The notes beneath the pieces are model-generated. The model saw only the letters and a list, made by a program, of their open reading frames with translations. It did not search any database and was not told where the DNA came from. From positions 1 through 41,765 of the forward strand of contig JAKLKW010000073.1 in the NCBI GenBank assembly GCA_023150455.1: DNA of 41,765 nucleotides, in the 5' to 3' direction. The translations under genes and the position numbers were made by a program. Positions 7,543-16,785 of the stretch are shown piece after piece. Origin of the DNA: Alphaproteobacteria bacterium. Its GTDB lineage: Bacteria > Pseudomonadota > Alphaproteobacteria > JAEULC01. Within the stretch, counting starts at the first letter, position 1. Each line of letters begins with the position of its first letter.

Positions 7543-8811
7543 ATGACCACTGTCCACATCGTCGGCGCCGGGCTGTCCGGCCTGGCGGCGGCCGTGCGGC
7601 TCGTCGAGCGCGGGCGCAGGGTCGCGATCTACGACCAGGCCGACCATGCCGGCGGGCGCTGCCGCTCGTATCACGACAGCGTGCTCGACCGGCGCATCGA
7701 CAACGGCAACCATCTGCTGCTCAGCGCCAACACGGCGGCGCGCGGCTTCCTCGCCGTTGTCGGCGCGGGCGACAGCCTGACCGGGCCGCGCCGGGCCGCC
7801 TTTCCCTTCGTCGACCTGGCTGGCGGCATGCGCTGGGAGGTCACCTTCGCCGACGGCCCGCTGCTCGGCCGCCTGCCCCTGCCGCCGCGCGGCATCCCCG
7901 ATGTGACGCTGGCGCAGTTCATGGGCGCCTGGCGCCTGCGGAGGGCCGGGCCGGACGCGACCGTCGCGGGGACGCTCGACACCGGCTCTGCGCTCTATCG
8001 GCGCTTCTGGGAGCCGCTGGCCGTGGCCGCCTTGAACACGGAATGCGCGCAGGCCGCGGCGCGGCTGCTGTGGCCCGTCGTCGCCGAGACGGTGCTGCGC
8101 GGCGGCCGCTACTGCCGCCCCCTGGTCGCGCGCGACGGGCTGTCCGAGAGTTTCGTCGACCCTGCCCTCGCCTGGCTGCGCGCGCGCGGCGCCGGGCTGC
8201 ACCTGGGCTGGCGGCTGCGCGGGCTGACCTTCGCCGGCGAGCGCGTGGCAGCCCTCGACTTCGCCGGCGACCGGCAGGTCGCCGTCGACGGAGCGGTCGT
8301 GCTGGCCTTGCCGCCGGCATCGGCCGGGCGCGTGCTGCCAGGGCTCGACCCGCCACTCGAGACGCGGGCGATCGTCAACGGGCATTTCCGCGTCGCCGCA
8401 CCCTTGCCGCGCCTGCCCTATGACAGCCCGCTCATCGGCGTGCTGGGCGGCACGGCGGAGTGGATCTTCCTGCGCCGCGACGTCGTCTCGGTCACCGTGA
8501 GCGCAGCCGACCGCCTGGCGGAGGACGAGGAGCCCGCGATCGCAGATCGCATGTGGCGCGATATCCGCCGCGCCATCGACATCGATTGCGGGAACGAGCT
8601 GCCGGTCTACCGCGTTGTTAAGGAGAAGCGCGCGACGTTCGCCCATACGCCGTCCAGCGTTCGCAGACGGCCAAAAGCGCAAACAAGATGGACGAATTTG
8701 ATGCTCGCAGGCGATTGGACCGACACGGGCCTGCCGGCGACGATCGAAGGCGCGATTCGTTCCGGGAACGCCGCCGCCGATTTGTTGCAGCTTGGCAACA
8801 GTACACGCTAA
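7543..8811 (+). CDS. hpnE: HpnE, hydroxysqualene dehydroxylase (FAD-dependent)
   Basis: FAD-dependent amine-oxidase-type protein (422 aa) that reduces hydroxysqualene to squalene. The N-terminal dinucleotide fold VHIVGAGLSGLAAAVRL with GGRCRS is intact, and the C-terminal FAD motif is seen as LMLAGDWTDTGLPATIEGAI. Typical HpnE spacing LNTECAQAAARLLWPV is present in the middle. It starts 4 bp after hpnD and is followed after about 65 bp by shc, consistent with an hpnD-hpnE-shc-hpnG operon. Confidence 0.95.
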   Translation: MTTVHIVGAGLSGLAAAVRLVERGRRVAIYDQADHAGGRCRSYHDSVLDRRIDNGNHLLLSANTAARGFLAVVGAGDSLTGPRRAAFPFVDLAGGMRWEVTFADGPLLGRLPLPPRGIPDVTLAQFMGAWRLRRAGPDATVAGTLDTGSALYRRFWEPLAVAALNTECAQAAARLLWPVVAETVLRGGRYCRPLVARDGLSESFVDPALAWLRARGAGLHLGWRLRGLTFAGERVAALDFAGDRQVAVDGAVVLALPPASAGRVLPGLDPPLETRAIVNGHFRVAAPLPRLPYDSPLIGVLGGTAEWIFLRRDVVSVTVSAADRLAEDEEPAIADRMWRDIRRAIDIDCGNELPVYRVVKEKRATFAHTPSSVRRRPKAQTRWTNLMLAGDWTDTGLPATIEGAIRSGNAAADLLQLGNSTR

Positions 8812-8822
8812 CCCGTTAATAA

Positions 8823-8855
8823 ACCCCAGGCGTTGCGATGGACAAACCCTGGGGT
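8823..8855. promoter_or_regulatory. Inverted repeat between hpnE and shc
   Basis: Arms ACCCCAGG (8823-8830) and CCTGGGGT (8848-8855) are perfect complements across 17 bp. The element lies in the short gap between hpnE and shc. No run of T follows on the plus strand, so a classic terminator is unlikely; an mRNA-processing hairpin or an operator is possible. Confidence 0.4.
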
Positions 8856-8875
8856 CACCCCTATTTTGCGCTGCA

Positions 8876-10891
8876 ATGAGGAGCGAGGTCGTGAAAACGT
8901 CGCCGCAGCAAGCGGCGGCCGGCGATCCGGGACGGCCAGACTTCGGCCAGTCGAGCGACCCCACCACGGTCGACAGGCAGCTGCTGGATGACGTCATCGG
9001 CGACGCGCGCAATTGGCTGAAGCGCCAGCAGCGCGACGACGGCCATTGGATCTACGTGCTCGAGCCGGACGCCACCATGCCGGCCGAGTTCATCTTGTAC
9101 GAGCATTTCCGGGGCGAGATCGACGACGCCCTGGAAGCGCGCATGGCCGACTACATCCGCCAGACCCAGGCCGACGACCATGGCGGCTGGCCGCTGTACT
9201 ACGGCGGCGACTTCAACATCTCGGCCACGGTCAAGGCCTACTGGGCGCTGAAGATCGTCGGCGACGACATCGACGCGCCGCATATGGCGCGGGCGCGCGA
9301 GGCGATTCTGAAGCATGGCGGCGCGGCGCGCTGCAACGTGCTCACCCGCTTCTACATGGCGTTGTTCGGCCAGGTCCCGTGGCGCGCCGTGCCGTGCATG
9401 CCGGTCGAGCTGATGCTGCTGCCGAAGTGGTTCCCCTTCCACATCAGCAAGATCTCGTACTGGTCGCGCACGACGCTGGTGCCGATGACCGTGCTGGCCG
9501 CGCTGAAGGCCAAGGCGGAGAACCCGCGCGGGACCGACATCCGCGAGCTGTTCGTGGTGCCGCCCGAGCAGGAGAGGACCTACCAGGTCAACCCGACCGG
9601 CTCGGCCTGGGGCGAAGTATTCCTGTGGCTCGATCGCGTGCTGCATCGCGTCGAGCCCTGGTTCCCGAGGGCGCGCCGCAAGCGCGCCATCGAGGCGGCG
9701 ATGAAGTTCATCACCGACCGGCTCAACGGCGAGGACGGCATCGGTGCGATCTTCCCGCCCATGGTGTTCACCGTCCTGTCGTTCAAGGCCCTGGGATATC
9801 CCGACGACCACCCGGACGTGCTGACCGCGAAGAAGGCCGTGCTGAAGCTGATGGACGTATCGGGCGACACGGCCGTCATGCAGCCCTGCACGTCGCCGAT
9901 CTGGGACACGGCGCTGATCGCGCACGCCATGATCGAGGCGGGCGAGGAACGCGACGGCGAGGTCATGGGCAGGGCCTTCGACTGGCTCGCCGGCAAGCAG
10001 GTGCTGAAGACCGTCGGCGACTACGCCGCCTGGCGCCCGCAGACCCGCCCCGGCGGCTGGGCGTTCCAGTACAACAACGACTACTACCCGGACGTCGACG
10101 ACACCGCCGTGGTCGTGATGGGACTGGACCGCAATGGCGCGCCGCGCTTCCGCCAGGCGATCGACCGCGCCGTCGAGTGGGTGCTCGGCATGCAGAGCAA
10201 GGACGGCGGCTGGGGCGCCTTCGACGCCGACAACACCTACTACTACCTGAACCATATCCCGTTCGCCGATCACGGCGCGCTGCTCGACCCGCCGACTTCG
10301 GACGTCACGGCGCGCTGCATCGGCATGCTGGCGCAGCTGGGCTATCCGCGCTCGCACCCGGCGATCGACCGCGCCGTCGAGTTCCTCAAGAACGAGCAGG
10401 AAGACGACGGCTCCTGGTTCGGCCGCTGGGGCGCGAACTACATCTACGGCACCTGGTCGGTGCTGCACGCGCTGAACGCGGTCGGCGAGGATCCGAAGCA
10501 GCCCTATATCCAGAAGGCGGTGGCGTGGCTGAAATCGGTCCAGCGCGAGGACGGCGGCTGGGGCGAGGATTGCGCGACCTATTGGGAAGGCAAGCGCGAC
10601 GTGCGGGCAACCGCCAAGGCCTCGACCGCGTCGCAGACCGCCTGGGCCGTGCTCGGCCTGATGGCCGCGGGCGAGGTCCAGTGCGAGGCCGTCGGCCGCG
10701 GCATCAACTTCCTCCTCGCCGCCCCGCGCCAGGGCAGCCAGTGGGAGGAGAAGTGGTACACCGGCGTCGGCTTCCCGCGGATCTTCTATCTGAAGTACCA
10801 CGGCTACAGCCATTACTTCCCGCTGTGGGCGCTCGCGCGCTACCGCAACCTGGTCAGCGGCAACGCCCTCACCACGCCGTACGGCATCTGA
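8876..10891 (+). CDS. shc: Squalene-hopene cyclase
   Basis: Cyclises squalene to hopene/hopanol at the membrane (about 671 aa). The protonating DxDD motif is present as DVDDTA with D406, D408 and D409, and QW-type repeats (for example QSKDGGWGAFDADN, NEQEDDGSWFGRWG, QREDGGWGEDC) occupy the C-terminal two thirds. ATG 8876 is listed, but GTG 8891 is at least as likely because AGGAGCGAGG lies just before it; an open frame from 8792 overlaps hpnE and is disfavoured. Fourth gene of the hpnD-E-shc-G run. Confidence 0.96.
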   Translation: MRSEVVKTSPQQAAAGDPGRPDFGQSSDPTTVDRQLLDDVIGDARNWLKRQQRDDGHWIYVLEPDATMPAEFILYEHFRGEIDDALEARMADYIRQTQADDHGGWPLYYGGDFNISATVKAYWALKIVGDDIDAPHMARAREAILKHGGAARCNVLTRFYMALFGQVPWRAVPCMPVELMLLPKWFPFHISKISYWSRTTLVPMTVLAALKAKAENPRGTDIRELFVVPPEQERTYQVNPTGSAWGEVFLWLDRVLHRVEPWFPRARRKRAIEAAMKFITDRLNGEDGIGAIFPPMVFTVLSFKALGYPDDHPDVLTAKKAVLKLMDVSGDTAVMQPCTSPIWDTALIAHAMIEAGEERDGEVMGRAFDWLAGKQVLKTVGDYAAWRPQTRPGGWAFQYNNDYYPDVDDTAVVVMGLDRNGAPRFRQAIDRAVEWVLGMQSKDGGWGAFDADNTYYYLNHIPFADHGALLDPPTSDVTARCIGMLAQLGYPRSHPAIDRAVEFLKNEQEDDGSWFGRWGANYIYGTWSVLHALNAVGEDPKQPYIQKAVAWLKSVQREDGGWGEDCATYWEGKRDVRATAKASTASQTAWAVLGLMAAGEVQCEAVGRGINFLLAAPRQGSQWEEKWYTGVGFPRIFYLKYHGYSHYFPLWALARYRNLVSGNALTTPYGI

Positions 10892-10968
10892 GATCCCGCC
10901 TTCGGCCGTCTTCCGCCTTCGCCCTTGCGGGCTCTGGCGGACGACTCGGCGGACGAGGGTAAAGACCC

Positions 10969-11637
10969 GTGCCCAGCGTCGGCGTCATCGTCGGGCTTAA
11001 GAGCGAGATTGCCGCGCTGAGCCGCGCATGGCCGGCGGCGCGGTTCTTCGCCGCCGGCGGCTGTGCCGCGCGGGCGGAGGCGGCTGCGCTGGCGATGGAC
11101 GCCGACGTGCTGTTCAGCGTCGGCCTCGCCGGCGGGCTCGATCCGGTGCTTGCGTGCGGCGACGTGGTGGTGGGCACCGCCGTCGTCGCCGCGGACGGAA
11201 CGAACCATTCGACCGACCAGGAATGGCGCGCGCGCGTCGCCCACGACCTCGCCGGGGTCGGCGGGCCGATCGCCGCGCCGGTCTACGGCAGCGACAGCGC
11301 GATCACCGACGTCGCCGGCAAGGCGTCACTGCTGCGCCGGACCGGCGCCGTCGCGGTCGACATGGAGAGCCACGGCGTGGCGCGCGCGGCCGCGGCGCGC
11401 CGCCTGCCGCTGGTCGTGCTGCGGGTGATCGCCGACCCGGCCGACCGCGTCATACCGGGCGCGGCGCTCGGCGGCATGGGCCCGGACGGCTCCACGCACG
11501 CCCTGCCCGTCATCGGAGCACTGTTGTTGCGTCCGTGGGAGATACCGGCCATCGCGCGCCTGGCGCGCGACAGCCGTCGGGCGCACGCGGTGCTAGGCCG
11601 CGTGGCTCTTGCGCTCGGCAGCCTTGTTTGCCGGTGA
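10969..11637 (+). CDS. hpnG: HpnG, hopanoid nucleoside phosphorylase
   Basis: Purine nucleoside phosphorylase-fold protein (222 aa) that removes adenine from adenosylhopane to yield the ribosyl side chain. Seen: GVIVGLKSEIAAL, FSVGLAGGLDPVLACGDVVVG and AVDMESHGVARAAAA, the last being the nucleoside-binding ME motif of the family. Start GTG 10969 lies 77 bp after shc. Its last 45 bp overlap the 3' end of hpnH on the opposite strand. Confidence 0.9.
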   Translation: MPSVGVIVGLKSEIAALSRAWPAARFFAAGGCAARAEAAALAMDADVLFSVGLAGGLDPVLACGDVVVGTAVVAADGTNHSTDQEWRARVAHDLAGVGGPIAAPVYGSDSAITDVAGKASLLRRTGAVAVDMESHGVARAAAARRLPLVVLRVIADPADRVIPGAALGGMGPDGSTHALPVIGALLLRPWEIPAIARLARDSRRAHAVLGRVALALGSLVCR

Positions 11638-12759
11638 CGCCTTGGGCGCGTGCTTGGTCTCGCTCAGGAACTTTTGCACGTTCTTCTCGAACACGTACTC
11701 GGCCGGCCGCGCGCGGCCCAGCTCGATCTCGGGCGCCATCTCGCCCTCGGTCTTGATGCCGCGCAGCGACACGGCCATGGCCTTGAGCGGATTGCCGACG
11801 GCGTCGAGCGCGGCCGTGGCCTCGTACCCGCAATGCACCATGCAGTCGGCGCACTTCTGGTACTTGCCGGTGCCGTACTTCTCCCAGTCCGTCTCTTCCA
11901 TCAGCTCCTTGAAGCTCGCGGCATAGCCTTCGCCGAGGAGGTAGCACGGCCGCTGCCAGCCGAACACGTTGCGCGCGGGCATGCCCCAGGGCGCGCACTC
12001 GTAGCTCTGGTTGCCGGCGAGGAAGTCGAGGAACAGCGTGGAGTTGCTGAACGGCCACTTCTTGCCGGTGTTGTGGCGGAAGATGTCGCGGAAGAGCTTC
12101 TTGGTCTTCTGCCGGTTCAGGAAGTGCTGCTGGTCGGGCGCGCGCTCGTAGGCATAGCCCGGCGACACCGTGATGCCGTCGATCTTCAGCTCTTCCGTCA
12201 CGTAGGTGAAGAAGTCGGCGATGCGCTTGGGGTCGGTGCCGTCGAACAGCGTGGTGTTGATGCCGACGCGGAAGCCCTTCGACTTCGCCAGCCTGATCGC
12301 GCCGACCGCCTTCTTGTACACGCCCTCCTGGCAGACCGACTTGTCGTGCTGGCCTTCGTCGCCGTCCAGATGCACCGAGAAGATAAGGTACGGGCTCGGC
12401 TTGAACAGGTCGATCTTCTTCTCGAGCAGGAGCGCGTTGGTGCAGAGGCTGACGAACTTCTTGCGCGCGACGATGCCGGCGACGATCTCGCCGATCTCCT
12501 TGTGCAGGAGCGGCTCGCCGCCGGGGATGGCGACCGCCGGCGCGCCGCACTCGTCGACCGCGTCGAGGCATTCCTTGAGCGACAGGCGCTTGTTCAGTAT
12601 CTCGTCGGGATAGTCGATCTTGCCGCATCCGGCGCAGGCCAGGTTGCAGCGGAACAGCGGCTCGAGCATCAGCACCAGCGGAAAGCGCTTGTTGCCCTTG
12701 ATGCGCTGCTTCAGCAGGTAGGCACCGATGCGGATCTGCGAGATCAACGATACGCCCAC
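11593..12759 (-). CDS. hpnH: HpnH, adenosylhopane synthase (radical SAM)
   Basis: Radical SAM enzyme (388 aa) adding the 5'-deoxyadenosyl group to hopene, the committed step to extended hopanoids. The 4Fe-4S motif C38-x3-C42-x2-C45 is in FRCNLACAGCGKIDYP, GGEP follows (AIPGGEPLLHKE), and a C-terminal cysteine group is seen in YQKCADCMVHCGYEA. GTG 12759 is chosen because VSLISQIRIGAYLLKQ aligns with the usual family start; an in-frame TTG at 12777 is weaker. ispH lies 57 bp upstream on the same strand. The C-terminus is Lys/Ala rich and antisense to hpnG. Confidence 0.95.
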   Translation of the reverse strand: MGVSLISQIRIGAYLLKQRIKGNKRFPLVLMLEPLFRCNLACAGCGKIDYPDEILNKRLSLKECLDAVDECGAPAVAIPGGEPLLHKEIGEIVAGIVARKKFVSLCTNALLLEKKIDLFKPSPYLIFSVHLDGDEGQHDKSVCQEGVYKKAVGAIRLAKSKGFRVGINTTLFDGTDPKRIADFFTYVTEELKIDGITVSPGYAYERAPDQQHFLNRQKTKKLFRDIFRHNTGKKWPFSNSTLFLDFLAGNQSYECAPWGMPARNVFGWQRPCYLLGEGYAASFKELMEETDWEKYGTGKYQKCADCMVHCGYEATAALDAVGNPLKAMAVSLRGIKTEGEMAPEIELGRARPAEYVFEKNVQKFLSETKHAPKASPANKAAERKSHAA

Positions 12760-12816
12760 GTCAGGCCCCTTTCCCAATTCCGGACATGGCCCAGAGTTCG
12801 CCAGTCGCCCCGGGCT

Positions 12817-13773
12817 CTATTCCGCCGCTTCCGAAAGCATGCGCGGCAGCTTGAACTGGATGTTCTCTTCCACCCCGTTCATCTTCTCGACCGTGATGGT
12901 GCCGATCTCGCCCAGCCGCGCGATCAGCTCCTTCACCAGCTCCTCGGGCGCCGACGCGCCGGCGGTCACGCCGACCGACGTGGCGCCGGCGAGCCACTGG
13001 GGGTTCAGCATGGTGGCGTCGTCGATCAGGTAGCTCGGCACGCCCATCTCGTGGCCGATCTCGCGCAGGCGGTTCGAGTTCGAGCTGTTGCGCGCGCCGA
13101 CCACCAGCAGCACGTCGACCTCGCCGGCGAGCTCGCGCACGGCGGCCTGGCGGTTCTGCGTGGCGTAGCAGATATCCTTCACGTCCGGCCCGACCACCGC
13201 GGGGAAGCGGCGCTTCAGCGCCTCGATCACGTCGCGCGTGTCGTCGACGCTGAGCGTGGTCTGGGTGATGTAGGCGAGCTTGTTGCGGTCGCGCACCTCG
13301 AGCTTCTCGACGTCCTTGGCGGTCGACACCAGGCGGCAGCCGCCGGGGATGCGGCCCATCGTGCCTTCGACCTCGGGATGGCCGGCATGGCCGATCAGGA
13401 TGACCTCGTAGCCCTTCTCGGCATAGCGCTGGCCCTCCTTGTGCACCTTCGAGACCAGCGGGCAGGTCGCGTCGATCACGGGCAGGTCGCGCAGCGTCGC
13501 CTCGCCCTCGACCTTCTCCGACACGCCGTGCGCGCTGAAGACGGTGACCCCGCCGTCGGGGATCTGGTCCAGCTCCTCGACGAACTGGGCGCCCTTGGCG
13601 CGCAGGCTTTCCACCACGCGCCTGTTGTGGACGATCTCGTGGCGGACGTAGACCGGCGGCCCGTAGATTTCCAGCGCGCGCTCGACGATCTCGATCGCGC
13701 GTTCCACGCCCGCGCAGAAGCCGCGGGGCTGCGCCAGGACCACCTTCAGGGCCGGCTTCGCTCGGTCCGTCAT
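12817..13773 (-). CDS. ispH: 4-hydroxy-3-methylbut-2-enyl diphosphate reductase
   Basis: IspH (LytB), last enzyme of the MEP pathway, giving IPP and DMAPP with a 4Fe-4S cluster (318 aa). The three cluster cysteines are present: C20 in [10 protein letters not shown]104 in [11 protein letters not shown] and C202 in ICYATQNRQ. The HPEVEGTMG and [10 protein letters not shown] motifs are intact. ATG 13773 has a good ribosome site GGAAGGA. It is codirectional with hpnH, a linkage that would couple precursor supply to hopanoid tailoring. Confidence 0.97.
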   Translation of the reverse strand: MTDRAKPALKVVLAQPRGFCAGVERAIEIVERALEIYGPPVYVRHEIVHNRRVVESLRAKGAQFVEELDQIPDGGVTVFSAHGVSEKVEGEATLRDLPVIDATCPLVSKVHKEGQRYAEKGYEVILIGHAGHPEVEGTMGRIPGGCRLVSTAKDVEKLEVRDRNKLAYITQTTLSVDDTRDVIEALKRRFPAVVGPDVKDICYATQNRQAAVRELAGEVDVLLVVGARNSSNSNRLREIGHEMGVPSYLIDDATMLNPQWLAGATSVGVTAGASAPEELVKELIARLGEIGTITVEKMNGVEENIQFKLPRMLSEAAE

Positions 13774-13904
13774 GCTGTCGTCCTTCCGCCGAAAAACCTT
13801 ATTGCTAACAAGGGATTGGCCGCTGCGGGCCGTCGCCATCCGGGCGCCGGCCTCGATACAGGAAACCGGGTGACCCTACCAGAGTTTTTGTACACCGCCA
13901 ACGC

Positions 13905-13935
13905 GGCGGGCGCGCCGTCGTTCGGCGCGCCCGCC
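13905..13935. terminator. Strong stem-loop downstream of the DUF6134-like gene
   Basis: Perfect 12-bp arms GGCGGGCGCGCC and GGCGCGCCCGCC enclose a 7-nt loop. It sits between the stop at 13992 and the ispH start at 13773, both on the minus strand. The minus strand lacks a U-tract afterwards, so it may act as an mRNA-stabilising or Rho-aided terminator. Confidence 0.45.
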
Positions 13936-13991
13936 CGGAATGTCCTGTGCATCGACGCCTCGGAGCACCGTGGATGGCGCCCCTTGCTGCC

Positions 13992-14705
13992 CTACTTCGA
14001 GGCGAAGGATTCCAGTGTGAAGACGACCTTGCCGCCCTCGCTCGGCTCGGAGCGCTTGAACAGCAGGCCCGAATCGGCGAGGTACCAGAACTCGTACTTC
14101 TCGCCGTCGAAATCCATCGTGTAGTAGTTCACCTTCACCTGCTGCCCGCGGAAGTTGACCGTCTGCTGCCCTTCCAGCTTGGGCGGCTTGGCCGGCTTCA
14201 CCTTGCCGCTGTTGGTGCTGATGTACTGCGGGTGCGGCTGCTTCATGAAGTAGGTTTCGAGCCAGAAGCTGGCCGGTGCGATGTCGGCGCTGACTTCCTT
14301 CGGGCTGGGCTTGTCGTTGCCCTTGACGGCGGTGACCGCCGGCTTGCCGCCCGCGTTGCCGTACTCGATCTTGTACTGGTCGCCGCGGTCGTTGGTCTGT
14401 CCCTTGAACGAGGCCAGCTTCCCGTTGACCCAGGTCTCGGTGTACTGCGACTTGTTGATCACGTGGGTGCTGAACAGCATGACCTTGATGTTGAAGTCCA
14501 GGTCGACCCGGCCCTGCATCGTGTAGCTGTTGGGCTGCGCCCCCGCCGTGATGGTGAAGGTCTGCGTGCCCATGCGGGTGTTGTCGCCGATCGTGCCGAT
14601 ATAGGTCAGCACGGTGGCGTTCTGCGCCTGAGCCGGACCGGCCGCAAACATGCCGGCGCTCGCCACCGCTGACAGGGCGACTGCGGCAAGAGTCTGACGA
14701 ATCAC
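13992..14705 (-). CDS. Exported DUF6134-like beta-rich protein
   Basis: A 237-residue protein with a clear Sec signal peptide ending AGPAQAQN. The mature part is strand-rich with repeated aromatic residues (YTMQGRVDLDFNIKVMLFSTHV, FWLETYFMKQP, VNYYTMDFDGEKYEFWYLADSG) and ends RSEPSEGGKVVFTLESF. This layout is that of DUF6134/DUF3108-type periplasmic proteins, assigned by pattern only. A GGAGGAATTCC-like leader precedes ATG 14705. Its function is unknown; a periplasmic or envelope role is likely. Confidence 0.6.
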   Translation of the reverse strand: MIRQTLAAVALSAVASAGMFAAGPAQAQNATVLTYIGTIGDNTRMGTQTFTITAGAQPNSYTMQGRVDLDFNIKVMLFSTHVINKSQYTETWVNGKLASFKGQTNDRGDQYKIEYGNAGGKPAVTAVKGNDKPSPKEVSADIAPASFWLETYFMKQPHPQYISTNSGKVKPAKPPKLEGQQTVNFRGQQVKVNYYTMDFDGEKYEFWYLADSGLLFKRSEPSEGGKVVFTLESFASK

Positions 14706-14896
14706 AGGAATTCCTCCTTCACGTGGTCGGATGCCATACTCCCGCCGGGCCTGGGCGGGGCGGCAGGCATGGGCAAACGCACGCCTCCCTGGCGCGGTTG
14801 CGGGCCGGCCGGACGTCCCCTATGTGGGAACCCCTGCGGATCAAGGCAACCTAGCATCCCCTCGCCAACACGAGAAGCACGGGAAATTGGCGGAAA

Positions 14897-15646
14897 TTAG
14901 ACGCTGACGCCGTCGATGCGCGGCAGCACCTCCTCGGCCGCGCGGCGGACATCGTCGGGAAAATCGATCTCGATCCAGGCCAGTCCGGTAACGTCTTCAT
15001 GGCCGAAGGTTTCCTGCCGCGAGGCCACCAGCACGTCGCGGATCGATTCCTCGTACCACAGCGCGCGCTCGCCCGCGGCGATATGACGCCGGGCCTGGAC
15101 GATGATGGCCGTCGCGACCGCCGGATCGAAACGGAAGAAGCCGACCGATTCGCCCATCAGCTCGAAGGGCCCCTGGACCTTCTTGTGGAAGTCCACGATC
15201 CGCCCCTGGTTGAGGCACAGCTTCACCGGCTCGTCGCCCGGCTCGAAATCGCGGTCCATCAGGAAGCAGTTGCGGTGGCGCGAGCGCAGCAGGCGCGTCA
15301 TGACCTCCTCTTCGTACAGCACGTCGCCGTCCATCAACACGACGTCCCGGCCGCAGGCGAAATCGTCCGCCAGCGTCGCCAGCGTGATGCCGCTGCCCTC
15401 CGCGAAATGCGGGTTGTGGACGGTGCGCACGAATGCGCCGGCGCCGAGGCGCGCGATTTCCGCCCTGACCATCTCGGCCTCGTAGCCGACGCCGATCACG
15501 AGCTCGTTCACGCCGTGACGCTTCAGCACCTCGATGTGGCGCTCCAGCAGCGTGCGCCCGGCGAACTTGAGCAGCACCTTCGGAGGCTCGGGCCGGTCCT
15601 TGGACAAGCGGTTGCCCAGGCCGGCGGCAAGCATGACGGCCCTCAT
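14897..15646 (-). CDS. Sugar/polyol-phosphate nucleotidylyltransferase (LicC-like)
   Basis: Nucleotidyltransferase of the GT-A-like fold, 249 aa. The NTP-binding signature VMLAAGLGNRLS with PPKVLLKFAGR, and the metal-binding DGDV, are visible; SGITLATLADDF and the C-terminal AWIEIDFPDD are typical of phosphocholine/inositol-phosphate cytidylyltransferases. The sugar or polyol cannot be told from sequence. ATG 15646 has AGGAGA just upstream. It is followed by a long non-coding gap and preceded by the HpnL-like gene on the same strand; a partner CDP-alcohol transferase is not present in the window. Confidence 0.8.
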   Translation of the reverse strand: MRAVMLAAGLGNRLSKDRPEPPKVLLKFAGRTLLERHIEVLKRHGVNELVIGVGYEAEMVRAEIARLGAGAFVRTVHNPHFAEGSGITLATLADDFACGRDVVLMDGDVLYEEEVMTRLLRSRHRNCFLMDRDFEPGDEPVKLCLNQGRIVDFHKKVQGPFELMGESVGFFRFDPAVATAIIVQARRHIAAGERALWYEESIRDVLVASRQETFGHEDVTGLAWIEIDFPDDVRRAAEEVLPRIDGVSV

Positions 15647-15765
15647 GCATTCTCCTGAACAAGCGGTCGGCCCGGATGAACGGTCCTGAGCGACCCGGGA
15701 ACGGGAAGAACGCGCCTTAATGCGCGAAGCGGCGGGGGCTTGTCCAGCGGCAAAATGGCGCGAAC

Positions 15766-16785
15766 TCAGGCGCCCCCGCGCCAGGCAGCCAGGCTGCGGC
15801 CCGCCCCCCATTGCAGGGCCAGCAGGCCCGGCAGGCAGGCCGAGACCTCGCGGCCGCGCTTGACCAGCGAAAGGGCCAGCGCGACCTCCGGCGGCAGCCC
15901 CGCCAGCCCGCCCAGCAGCAGGAAGGCGCCTTCCTGCGCCCCCAGCCCGGCGGGCATCAGGAAGGCCATGCCGCGCACGCTCTGCGTCAGCGATTCCAGC
16001 ATCAGCGCCTCGACCCAGCCGATCGGATGCCCCATCAGCTGGGCGATGAACCAGGTTTCCGCGACCAGGAGCAGCCGCGCCGCGACGCGCCAGAAGCAGG
16101 CCCAGGCGACGCGCGCGCGCCGGCGATAGATGCTGTCGAGCGCCCCGTCGAGCTGCGCCGCGCCGCCGACGATGTCCCACCACAGCCGGCCGCGCATCAT
16201 CCGCTCGACGCGCAGCGCCAGCCGCCCGAACAGCCCCTCGCCCTGCGCCCAGAAGAACAGGCCGAGCAGGACGCAGAAGACCAGGGTCGCGCCCAGGAGC
16301 CCCGTGACCAGCTCGGCGTGCGCCTCGAGATAGATGAGCGCGCCGACGCCGAGCAGGCCGAGCGCCAATTGACTCGCGCCCTGCGTCGCCTTGTCGGTGA
16401 CGACCGCGGCGCCGGCGAGCGGCCCCGGGACGCCGCGCTGCACGAGCATCAGGGCCTTGACCAGTTCGCCGCCGACCGCCGCTACGGGAAGCAGCGCGTT
16501 GACCGCGCCGCCGGCATAGTTGATCCAGGTCAGCGTCCCGAACGGCAGGCCCTTGCCCGGCGGGAAGATCAGAGCCAGGGTCAAGCCCATGGCCAGCGTC
16601 GGCAGCGCGTACCAGGCGACGATGCCGACGAACCACCAGCGGACCAGGCCGACGGTGGCCGCGACGACGCCGGCGCCCTGCCACAGCACCATCGCCGCGG
16701 CCGCCAGCAGGCCCAGGGCCAGCAGCGCATAGGTGGTCGGCTTCAGGACCGAAGCGGAAATCAGCGCACGTGGCCGGGATTGCAT
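15766..16785 (-). CDS. HpnL-like flippase-family membrane protein
   Basis: A 339-residue polytopic protein of the UPF0104/HpnL group, with at least seven membrane segments. Motifs: AVGGELVKALMLVQRGVPG, then VVTDKATQGASQLALGLLG, and near the C-terminus GLGAQEGAFLLLGG and SLVKRGREV. These match the HpnL pattern better than the paralogue at 535-1551 does. HpnL is linked to hopanoid genes and to lipid transport. ATG 16785 has no ribosome site, and a -10-like TATAGA lies about 9 bp upstream on this strand. It is divergent from hpnA and upstream of the nucleotidylyltransferase, probably in one unit. Confidence 0.75.
   Translation of the reverse strand: MQSRPRALISASVLKPTTYALLALGLLAAAAMVLWQGAGVVAATVGLVRWWFVGIVAWYALPTLAMGLTLALIFPPGKGLPFGTLTWINYAGGAVNALLPVAAVGGELVKALMLVQRGVPGPLAGAAVVTDKATQGASQLALGLLGVGALIYLEAHAELVTGLLGATLVFCVLLGLFFWAQGEGLFGRLALRVERMMRGRLWWDIVGGAAQLDGALDSIYRRRARVAWACFWRVAARLLLVAETWFIAQLMGHPIGWVEALMLESLTQSVRGMAFLMPAGLGAQEGAFLLLGGLAGLPPEVALALSLVKRGREVSACLPGLLALQWGAGRSLAAWRGGA

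Noticed and set aside
8861-10813. A 650-residue open frame antisense to squalene-hopene cyclase
   Set aside because: Composition is Arg/Ala/Gly/Val/His skewed, it has no domain, and the plus strand carries all cyclase motifs. It is a shadow of GC-rich coding DNA.
13881-13900. T-run near 13885 as a terminator tail of the 13905-13935 hairpin
   Set aside because: The T-run is on the plus strand before the stem, whereas the neighbouring genes are transcribed on the minus strand.
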